Shown here: piece after piece, positions 20,557 to 27,496 of the stretch
Layout: each line of letters begins with the position of its first letter
Numbering within the stretch: position 1 is the stretch's first letter
Notes under the pieces: generated by a model
Told to the model about the DNA's origin: nothing
Databases searched by the model: none
The model's input: the letters and a program-made list of their open reading frames with translations, nothing else
Assembly: GCF_005280255.1 (NCBI RefSeq)
Contig: NZ_CP040018.1
Span: 2,046,001 to 2,110,000 of the forward strand
DNA: 64,000 nt
Origin: Arthrobacter sp. 24S4-2
GTDB lineage: Bacteria > Actinomycetota > Actinomycetes > Actinomycetales > Micrococcaceae
Direction of reading: 5' to 3'
Translations under genes and position numbers: made by a program

Positions 20557-21162
20557 TTAGTTGACCTGGTTGATGATGGTTTCGGCGACCTCGCGCATGC
20601 TGAGGCGGCGGTCCATGGAGGTCTTCTGGATCCAGCGGAAGGCCTCGGGCTCGGTGAGGCCCATCTTGGTGGTCAGCAGGCTCTTGGCGCGCTCCACGAG
20701 CTTGCGGGTGGCGAACTGTTCCTGGAGGTCCGAGACCTCGCTTTCGAGGGCCTTGATCTCCTCGTGACGGGAGAGTGCGATCTCCAGGGCGGGGATCAGG
20801 TCCGCAGGGGTGAAGGGCTTGACTACGTAGGCCATGGCTCCGGCGTCGCGGGCGCGCTCCACGAGTTCCTTCTGGCTGAACGCCGTCAGGAGCACGACGG
20901 GGGCGATGCGGGCCTTGACGATCTTCTCGGCTGCGGAGATGCCGTCCATTACTGGCATCTTGACGTCCATCAGGACGAGGTCGGGCTTGAGTTCCTCGGC
21001 GAGCTGCACGGCCTTCTCGCCGTTGTCCGCTTCGCCGATGACGTCATAGCCTTCGCCCCGGAGGATTTCGATGATGTCCAGGCGGATAAGGGTCTCGTCC
21101 TCGGCGACAATCACGCGGCGGGCCGGCTGGGTGTTGGGGTTTGACTCCGTCTGTTCTGACAC
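20557..21162 (-). CDS. ANTAR-domain response regulator (PdtaR-like)
   Basis: The 201-aa protein has a receiver domain with the acidic pocket VIVAEDETL, the phosphoacceptor aspartate in LVLMDVKMPVMDG, and the switch threonine and lysine in LLTAFS and VVKPF. The C-terminus is an ANTAR RNA-binding domain with ERAKSLLTTKMGLTEPEAFRWIQ. ANTAR regulators act as antiterminators by binding paired hairpins in target RNAs; mycobacterial PdtaR is the closest known analogue. GTG 21162 follows AAGGAG. No histidine kinase partner is nearby. Confidence 0.9.
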   Translation of the reverse strand: MSEQTESNPNTQPARRVIVAEDETLIRLDIIEILRGEGYDVIGEADNGEKAVQLAEELKPDLVLMDVKMPVMDGISAAEKIVKARIAPVVLLTAFSQKELVERARDAGAMAYVVKPFTPADLIPALEIALSRHEEIKALESEVSDLQEQFATRKLVERAKSLLTTKMGLTEPEAFRWIQKTSMDRRLSMREVAETIINQVN

Positions 21163-21369
21163 GGGAACTCCTTGAAAGGTACGGCGGGAACTAGTCCATC
21201 TTAGTTGTGCCCGCTGTTGTACTTGGAACTGCATGGGTTCGTTGCGGCGGCACTGGCGCGATTCTGGAATTCAGCCTATCTGCATGTAGAGTAATTTCGC
21301 GCACTGGAAGCGATCGCGTTGCTCACAACTGAGCTGTGGGCCTACGATTGTTACTCCTGTGTAATCCGC

Positions 21370-21451
21370 GCCCGAGTGGCGGAATTGGCAGACGCGCCGC
21401 ACTCAAAATGCGGTATCGAAAGGTGTGTGGGTTCGAGTCCCACCTCGGGCA
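21370..21451 (+). tRNA. tRNA-Leu (anticodon CAA)
   Basis: Acceptor stem GCCCGAG (21370-21376) pairs with CTCGGGC (21444-21450), with A as discriminator. The anticodon stem CCGCA/TGCGG encloses CTCAAAA, so the anticodon is CAA. The long variable arm is typical of leucine tRNA and the T arm is GTGGG TTCGAGT CCCAC. CCA is not encoded. Its 3' end forms part of a 70-bp direct repeat that bounds a genomic island. Confidence 0.96.
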
Positions 21452-21500
21452 CGCATAACCCCTCGTCAGAGGGGTTTTTGCTTTAATGTGTGGACATTGA
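21431..21500 (+). repeat. Putative attL: tRNA-Leu 3' end direct repeat, copy 1
   Basis: These 70 bases, from the T arm of tRNA-Leu through its terminator to TGGACATTGA, recur without mismatch at 39643-39712. A duplicated tRNA 3' end is the classical signature of integration by a tyrosine recombinase. Copy 1 belongs to the complete tRNA, so it is called attL by inference. Confidence 0.85.
21457..21479 (+). terminator. Terminator of tRNA-Leu
   Basis: AACCCCTC GTCA GAGGGGTT followed by TTT forms a compact GC-rich stem with a T run, directly after the tRNA. It lies inside the duplicated att segment. Confidence 0.88.
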
Positions 21501-22069
21501 GCCTCCGCGGGTTCCTCTGATACTGGCCGCGGACTGTGCCTGGCGCCGCGATCGCCTGTGGAGTTATGTGGGTGGCGGGATCAGAGCCCTGGCTGGTGGG
21601 CCCTCCGCAGCTGGAATCTAGGGTATGTGCCGTCCTATCTGGCTGTACCGGCGGCCAGGTTTTTGGCCGTCACTCATTCATGGACAAGAGTTGTGGTGAC
21701 GACATGACGAAGCCGAATTCCCTTCGACGATCTTCCTCGGATGGCTGCTTTCTGCGAACCAGGCAGAGTCCCGCTCATCGCGAGTTTGTCCGGCCAAAGG
21801 GTGTGTGCACATTGTGCACACCTTTGTGCACGGGCGGCTTTCCGGCCTGCATTTTGGTCCCTTCCTCATGGTTCTGCCTTCACTACTTCATGCGGTTCTC
21901 TGTTTCAGGCGACATGACTTTGCGGCCCGGATCGTGGGTTTCCTAGGACGTTCCGGGTTCAGCGGGAACGTCTCCGGTGGCGTCTGTGGCTGGCGTACGA
22001 TCCGTCCACAGACTGCAGGTGTGTGGGATCCGGACTCTTCTTCCGGGCAATTCTGGTTGGGTTGATCCG
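21501..22069 (+). repeat. Diverged long repeat downstream of attL, copy 1
   Basis: About 570 bp that align by eye with 39713-40274 at roughly four-fifths identity, with small indels. No convincing gene is present on either strand. It contains a 19-bp palindrome. Conservation of a long non-coding stretch next to both att sites suggests it belongs to the end of an integrative element rather than to the host. Confidence 0.75.
21803..21821. repeat. 19-bp palindrome GTGTGCACATTGTGCACAC, copy 1
   Basis: Perfect inverted repeat of GTGTGCACA around a single central base. Copies also lie at 39532-39550 and 40010-40028. The size and symmetry fit an operator or recombination-protein binding site; the protein is unknown. 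Confidence 0.7.
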
Positions 22070-22307
22070 TCGTACTTGTCCAAACTCGGCCGCGCGGCCA
22101 TGTACATGTCTCTCGGAGTCTGCTCTTCAATGCCGTGTGGTGATGTCCTTGAATATTGGCTTCCGTGGGCTCCACCTGTGGTGCGGGTGAGCGCCATCGT
22201 CCGATAGCGCGAATGGTGTGGTTCAGCACCACTGTTGGTGTGGTTGAGCACCACCTGCAAAGCTCCTTCCACCGTGTGACGGACACATGGTGGAAGGAGT
22301 ACCGGTA

Positions 22308-23830
22308 ATGGTACGGAAGATCAAAGCGAAGCTGGTGTTGCAGCTGCGTAATCAAAGCCTGTCGAGAAGAGCAATGGAGTCAGCTCATGGGATATCCCGG
22401 CATAGCATTCAGGCGGTCCTCGATGCGGCGGAGCTGGCAGGTCTCGGTTGGGATGACGTCGCCGAGCTGTCGGAGGCCGAGGTGTATGCGGTGTTGTTTC
22501 CCGGCCGTGGCGTCCGTGAGAGTGTCTTTGCGCAGCCGGATTGGGCCCGTGTGCGCACCGAGCTGGCCCGTGTGGGGGTGACGTTGAAGCTGCTGCACCA
22601 GGAGTATCTCGACGCGTCTTCTCGCGCAGGGCAGGCGGTGATGAGTTATGACCGATTCTGCCGGCTTTATGGTGAGCACGCCGCCGTGACCGGGGCGTCG
22701 TCCCGGGTTGGTCACAAGGCCGGCCGCAGCATCGAGGTCGACTGGTCCGGGCCCACCATGCAGCTTCTGGATCCGACCACGGGTGAGATCTCGAAGGTGT
22801 ACTTGTTCGTCGCCTGCCTGCCTTTCAGCCGGTATGCGTTCGTGGAAGCGAGCCTGGATATGCGGCAGGAGTCGTGGTTGCGCGCCCATGCGGCGATGGT
22901 GCCCGACAACCTGAAGACCGGGGTGATCTCCCACCCCCGCGAGGGAGAGGTCGTTCTCAACGACGCCTACCGCGAGATGGCGGCGCATTATTCAGCCGCC
23001 GTGCTGCCGGGCAGAGTTCGGGCACCAAAAGACCAGGCGAGCGTCGAGAACACGGTCTCGCACGTCGCGACCTGGGTCATCGCAGGGCTCAGACACGAGC
23101 AGTTCACGTCCCTGGCCCAGTTGCGCACCCGGGTCTATGAGCAGATCGATGCCTATAACCGGCAACCGTTCCAGAAACGCATTGGATCCCGGCTGAGCGT
23201 CTTCACCACCGAGGAACTGCCGCTCATGCAACCGCTGCCGGCTGCCCCGTTCGAGATCAGCACGTGGGCTACCGGCGCAAGGTGAACAAGAACGCACACG
23301 TGGTCTGGGCGAAGAACTTCTACTCCGTCCCCTTCAGCCACATCGGCTCTCTCGTTGACCTTCGCGTCACGGACACCATGCTGGAGGTCTATCGGGCTGA
23401 CGAGCGCCTGACCAGCCACCTGCTGCTGCCGGCAAGCACGGTGAATCAGTATCAAACGAACGACGCGGACCTGCCCGAGGGACGCAGTTGGCAGGTCTGG
23501 GACCGGGCCCGGATTGACGATTGGGCAGCCCGGATGGGCCCGGCCACGGTGACGGTGATCGGCAAAATCTTCGAAGCAGCCTCCATCGAGGAGGTCGGCT
23601 ACGACCCAACCCTGGCGGTCCTGCGCCTGTCTCGTAGGTTCTCACCAGCCCGGGTCGAAGCCGCATGCCAACTCGCGCTGCGCGGGCCGATACGATCGCC
23701 CCGTTACGCCCATCTGAGACCGATCCTCGATACCGGGCAGGACAAGACCGGCCACGTCCTGGAGGAACCTGAGGGCGACGATGGCGGATACGTCCGCGGC
23801 GGCGCCTACTACGCCAGAGGGACCCGTTGA
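22308..23830 (+). pseudogene. istA: IS21-family transposase IstA, frameshifted
   Basis: The sequence encodes an IS21 transposase: N-terminal helix-turn-helix (LSRRAMESAHGISRHSIQ), DDE catalytic core (IEVDWSGPTM, VYLFVACLPFSRY, PKDQASVENTV) and a C-terminal beta barrel. The frame breaks near 23264-23275: the first part ends STWATGAR, while the next frame continues YRRKVNKNAHVVWAKNFYSVPF. One missing base in TGGG-CTAC would explain it. The core also joins RAHAAM directly to VPDNLKTG, where family members usually have about 15 more residues, suggesting an in-frame deletion. ATG 22308 follows GGAAGGAG. Confidence 0.85.
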
Positions 23831-24575
23831 GCCGCCTGGACGGGGAGACCAAACGCAAGCTCCGGGAGATGAACGCGAGCGAGCTGCTCGAGGCGATCGA
23901 CACCCAGGACGAGACGCTGTCGATCAGTCTGTCCTTCGAAGAGCGGGTGAGGTTGGTCGTCGATGACGCCTACTCCACCTTCATGCACTCCAAGGTCGCC
24001 GGGCTGATCCGACGGGCGGGGCTGCGTTATCCGAACGCGGATTTGCGCCGCATCGAGCTGCTCGACGAACGCGGCCTGAACCGGCAGCTGCTGACCCAGC
24101 TCGGCCCTGCTCATTCGTGACCCGGCAGCAGAACGTCGTCTTCCAGGGGTTCACCGGATCAGGGAAGTCATATCTGGGATGCGCGATCGCCAAACGCGCC
24201 TGCGAGCACCGCATCCGCGCCCACTACGTCCGCATGCCCGACCTCGAAGAAGCCTGGGTCGCCGCTCAAGACACCCCCGGCGGAGCCGGGAAGTTCCTCC
24301 GCAAATACGCCGCATTCACGTTGCTCGTAATCGACGAGTGGTTGCTGGACCGGCCGACAGAGTCGATGCGCGGCATGCTGCTGGAGCTGATGGAGCGCCG
24401 CTACGGCGAAACATCGACGGTCTTCTGCACCCAGTACTCGCAGAAGGACTGGCACCAGCGCCTCGGCTCCGGTATTCACGCGGACGCGATCATGGACCGG
24501 ATCATCCACAACACGATCTGGGTTGAGACGGGCACCTACAACATGAGGGAGCACACCGCGCTGGCCAGCGCGTAA
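23827..24575 (+). pseudogene. istB: IS21-family helper ATPase IstB, frameshifted
   Basis: IstB is the AAA+ ATPase that controls IstA. The frame starting TTG 23827 (overlapping the istA stop) runs to LLTQLGPAHS and stops at 24120. The adjacent frame resumes CSFVTRQQNVVFQGFTGSGKS and carries on to the end with Walker A GFTGSGKS, Walker B LLVIDEW and the typical MDRIIHNTIW. One base is missing near 24104. The C-terminal half from 24117 could be made alone but would lack the N-terminal targeting domain. Confidence 0.85.
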
Positions 24576-24758
24576 TCGATGACGGAGAGCGTCAGTGGCT
24601 CCCAGCCACACCACCACTGGCGCTCTCCCGCACGATCAGTGGTGCTGAACCGCACGATTGGGTGGTGCTCAAAGCCTCAAATACTCAATGTCCTTATAGG
24701 ATGGCCAAGGCCCGTCGGGCAAAAGGCACCTTGAAAAGAAGCGGAGTCCCTGAAGATC

Positions 24759-25481
24759 ATGGCTAGCATCCCCGAATTCCCTCACGCTTATTCCTCAGAG
24801 CTGAGCGTGTCTTCGGCTACCCTTGACCGTTTCGGACGTCGGAACGATGACGGCCTCACCTCGACGGTGGCTGAATACATGCGCAACTCAGGGTTCGTCA
24901 TAGAAGTCACCCAGCCGACCGGACTCGGCGGGGGAGGGTTCATTGAATTCAAAGTGACTGCCGGTATGGTCGTCTCTGTGGTAAAGGCGCTCGGTTCTGC
25001 GGCGCGTTGGGCAGTTGATGCCGTAAGAAAGAAACAGCAGGACAAACTTAACAGGCGATTGCCGCCTGTCTGGATTCAGTTTTCTGCCAAACATCAGGGT
25101 GGAGCAGTGCCACTCCCAGACGCAGGCTTGCTCGTGGGCATTATTGCTGTCCTCCCTGGTTTGCTCAGTCATCTCGATGAGAAGTTTCCAAATCGCCAGT
25201 TCATCTTTGGAGGCGTCTCCAATTGGTACGAGGCACCCGCAGATGCTTCCCACTCCCGAAGGATAGGCTTTGAAATTGCTGGGGAGGATCTCAGCCCTGG
25301 CCGCCTTCTCCGCATGGCGCAGATACTGGAAGACAACCTGACTCACTCCGAAGTCATAGTCCGACTGGTAAAGACCCGGAAATGGCTGCCGCGGAAAGTA
25401 AAGATCCAAAAATCGAAAACTCTTTGTGGCCAGGATGATAAGACCAGTCGCACCCTGCCAGCCGTCAGTGCCCGTATGTGA
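24759..25481 (+). CDS. Uncharacterised 240-aa island protein
   Basis: I do not recognise this protein. It begins MASIPEFPHAYSSELSV at ATG 24759, with GGAG about 10 bases upstream. It has a glycine patch (TGLGGGGFIEFKV near 50), a helical basic stretch (WAVDAVRKKQQDKLNRR), a hydrophobic segment LLVGIIAVLPGLLSHL near 125-140 that could be one membrane helix, and a basic C-terminus (KTRKWLPRKVKIQKSK). It lies directly behind the IS21 element and points toward the HEPN-like gene. Codon use is less GC-extreme than in the housekeeping region. A 202-codon frame on the other strand is considered a shadow. Confidence 0.55.
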   Translation: MASIPEFPHAYSSELSVSSATLDRFGRRNDDGLTSTVAEYMRNSGFVIEVTQPTGLGGGGFIEFKVTAGMVVSVVKALGSAARWAVDAVRKKQQDKLNRRLPPVWIQFSAKHQGGAVPLPDAGLLVGIIAVLPGLLSHLDEKFPNRQFIFGGVSNWYEAPADASHSRRIGFEIAGEDLSPGRLLRMAQILEDNLTHSEVIVRLVKTRKWLPRKVKIQKSKTLCGQDDKTSRTLPAVSARM

Positions 25482-25572
25482 GCCTGTAAGCCTCACGAGT
25501 CCGGTCGGCGAAGTCAGTGGTGCAAATCAAATGCGTTACATAAGTTCGAAAGTTTCCGCACCTTGCAGGGCA

Positions 25573-26619
25573 TCAGACAAGCCGAGGCGGGATCAGGCAG
25601 ATTTGCCAGCGCCGATAAGGATGGGCTGGGTTTAGTTCACCGATAGTCTGCCACATCACTGAAGTTCCCAGGGCAACACGGTGGGGGCGAATTACTGTGG
25701 ACATCGGCATTGGTGGCGGCGCATCGGACATCAGTTTGGCAATTTGTGCGGCTAGCTTTTCTTCCAGCACTGGAGGAGCTACCTGCGCAGCGAGTCCGCT
25801 GTAGTTGTCTTGTATGAACCAGCTATGAAGTCCGTTGGGGTACCTGACTAGAAAGAGGTCCGCGTTCTCTGCGCTTCCAACGTGGCAGCCGGCTCTGATA
25901 CGGGTTACCTCTTCGTTCCAGCGTCGAAAATACTGGCCGGGCGCCGGCGGAAGGTACGAGTTGTCTTGCCTGACCGCCTGTTGGAACGCGGTAATTTTAC
26001 CCCTGCGCGCGAGGCCCTCGGCGCCGAGGAAAATCTGAGTTGTCGCCGGATACTCCCGCATATTAGCGGCTAACCGATCGCCGATGTATCGCTCAAGCGC
26101 TTCCAGGCTTTCAAAGGCAGTTTGTATCATTCGATCATCAGGGGTGTGGCCCCCATGCACGGCCCTATTGCGCAGATCAGCTAGATTGAACCGCCAGTCA
26201 CGAATAGGCCCTGGTTGTTTGGTGTTCCACTGGCCCCCCAATCGGCCGGCGAACTGTGAGGTCACTTTCTTGGTGACCGTATCTTTAGTATCTAAAATTT
26301 TCGCCACAGCAGCGCAGTCCAAATCTTCCTCCCACATCATTAGGAGCATGATCTCGGACAGCAGTGCCTCCGCGGCGGCGCCAGCCAATATGATGGCCGA
26401 GAGGTTCTTACCACACGCGTATGCCAGACGTGCTTCTCGTCGCATATCACTGAACGCAGTGAACAGATTAGGGGAGTAATCGTTGAACGCTTGGCTTATC
26501 TGTTTGAGCTTTTCCTGGGGTAGTTCGGGACCCCGAAAACTACTTGCATACTGCTCGTCCTGGTTCGCCACGAACATAGTCATCTCAGGTTTTGCGAATA
26601 TCTCACCGGAGGAAAGCAT
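25573..26619 (-). CDS. HEPN-like domain protein (C-terminal part of an interrupted gene)
   Basis: The 348-aa reading frame contains helical segments around LSAIILAGAAAEALLSEIML and the sequence LADLRNRAVHGGHTP, where R150 to H155 gives the R-x4-H arrangement of HEPN ribonuclease domains. Such domains are common in RNA-targeting toxins and defence proteins. The second half (after about residue 180) is not recognised. The frame is identical to that of the 178-codon ORF upstream at 26647-27183; only one TGA and 9 sense codons separate that ORF from the methionine at 26619. No good ribosome site precedes it, so it is probably the C-terminal part of one ~535-residue protein. Confidence 0.6.
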   Translation of the reverse strand: MLSSGEIFAKPEMTMFVANQDEQYASSFRGPELPQEKLKQISQAFNDYSPNLFTAFSDMRREARLAYACGKNLSAIILAGAAAEALLSEIMLLMMWEEDLDCAAVAKILDTKDTVTKKVTSQFAGRLGGQWNTKQPGPIRDWRFNLADLRNRAVHGGHTPDDRMIQTAFESLEALERYIGDRLAANMREYPATTQIFLGAEGLARRGKITAFQQAVRQDNSYLPPAPGQYFRRWNEEVTRIRAGCHVGSAENADLFLVRYPNGLHSWFIQDNYSGLAAQVAPPVLEEKLAAQIAKLMSDAPPPMPMSTVIRPHRVALGTSVMWQTIGELNPAHPYRRWQICLIPPRLV

Positions 26620-26646
26620 GACGGGGAGGATCGCCGGAAGGCTCTT

Positions 26647-27183
26647 TCACACTACGAGACTAAGAGGTCTCGTAGTGACTATGTGGTGCGACCTCTGAAA
26701 TGAGCGCAGGATATTGAGTGCATTGTCGAAGCCGGTTGACAGTCCATCTTCATCCGCTAGTGCTATCGGCCCCGTGATCTCGGCAATGGTGACGCTTCGG
26801 GGCCTTTGAAAAGACGATGCACGCTCCTTCCCTCTTCCGCCCAACGCGTCCATGACGGCGGCGAGAGCTGTATCTGGAGTTTTGTGTTCGGATTGGTGGA
26901 ATCGCACCTGCGTACGGAACACACTTTCCACGCCTTGACGCTTCCCCAGAGACACCGACGGTGATTTGTCTCTTGGATCCAAAACCTCAGTTATCGGCAC
27001 GTCGAATAAGTGAGGAACGTCCAGAGGCTCAGGCAGTGGGATGAAGTATGCCACGACGGCTGTTTCTGGGGTCCACTGGCGACGCTGTGAGTGCGGCACG
27101 GAGTAGCGAGGCCACCTTGAGATTACGGGGGCAATGAAGTTGAGACTCAATAGCCACGGGCTCTTGCTCGCCACTTCATCCAT
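26647..27183 (-). CDS. N-terminal part of the interrupted HEPN-like gene
   Basis: A 178-aa frame starting MDEVASKSPWLLSLNFIAP at 27183. It ends LNILRSFQRSHHIVTTRPLSLVV and TGA (26649-26647), after which the same frame continues KSLPAILPVMLSSGEIFAKPEM into the next ORF. The junction reads naturally if TGA replaces an arginine CGA or tryptophan TGG. No catalytic motif is recognised in this part. The final codons form a perfect 11-bp hairpin (26650-26677). Either the gene is a nonsense mutant or the stop is read through. Confidence 0.55.
   Translation of the reverse strand: MDEVASKSPWLLSLNFIAPVISRWPRYSVPHSQRRQWTPETAVVAYFIPLPEPLDVPHLFDVPITEVLDPRDKSPSVSLGKRQGVESVFRTQVRFHQSEHKTPDTALAAVMDALGGRGKERASSFQRPRSVTIAEITGPIALADEDGLSTGFDNALNILRSFQRSHHIVTTRPLSLVV
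26650..26677 (-). repeat. Perfect 11-bp hairpin abutting an in-frame TGA
   Basis: CACTACGAGAC (26650-26660) and GTCTCGTAGTG (26667-26677) form a perfect stem with a six-base loop. In the direction of the minus-strand gene the hairpin lies immediately before the TGA at 26649-26647. No T run follows, so it does not look like a normal terminator. Confidence 0.7.
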
Positions 27184-27496
27184 GTTTCATTCCTTCAACC
27201 TGCCAGTCGATGCCACCACAGCATCAAGTCTGCTCCAGTCGCTTAAAGCAGGGCGTTAGCCCACTTCTAGTGGTTCAACCTCCAATGACCAAATACTATA
27301 AGCGGCCCGAAGTTATTCCCACGCGCGACCCGTTCAAAGCCGCGTGGTTCTCCGCAGATAACGGACAACCGTTTCTGCGGGTGTGCGCTTTGTTCTCATC
27401 AAGACACATCGACGTCGGTTTGGGAGAATCTTTGAATGCGCCAGTCACCTGTGACTCGTCGGGCAGCGAGGATTTAGTGGCCGTAGTACGGTGCTG
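27184..27496. other. Intergenic gap of 313 bp
   Basis: No convincing gene. It lies between two minus-strand genes and should hold the promoter of the interrupted HEPN-like gene and the end of the NTPase transcript. I see no clear terminator hairpin or repeat. Confidence 0.4.

Larger units (their letters stand above)
22217..24671 (+). mobile_element. IS21-family insertion sequence, inactivated
   Basis: The element carries istA- and istB-type genes in the usual overlapping order. Its ends hold related repeats: TGTGGTTCAGCACCACTG (22217-22234) matches the complement of 24637-24654 at 17 of 18 positions, and GAGCACCACC (22246-22255) matches the complement of 24661-24670. Multiple internal end repeats are typical of IS21. 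Both genes carry lesions, so the element is probably immobile. It sits at the left edge of the island. Confidence 0.85.

Noticed and set aside
24888..25496. 202-codon minus-strand frame opposite the 240-aa protein
   Set aside because: It has no ribosome site; the plus-strand frame has a better start context and more plausible protein composition. Not excluded with certainty.
26650..26677. Hairpin as a bacterial SECIS element for selenocysteine at the TGA
   Set aside because: bSECIS elements lie just after the UGA; this hairpin lies before it in the gene's direction, and the context favours arginine or tryptophan.
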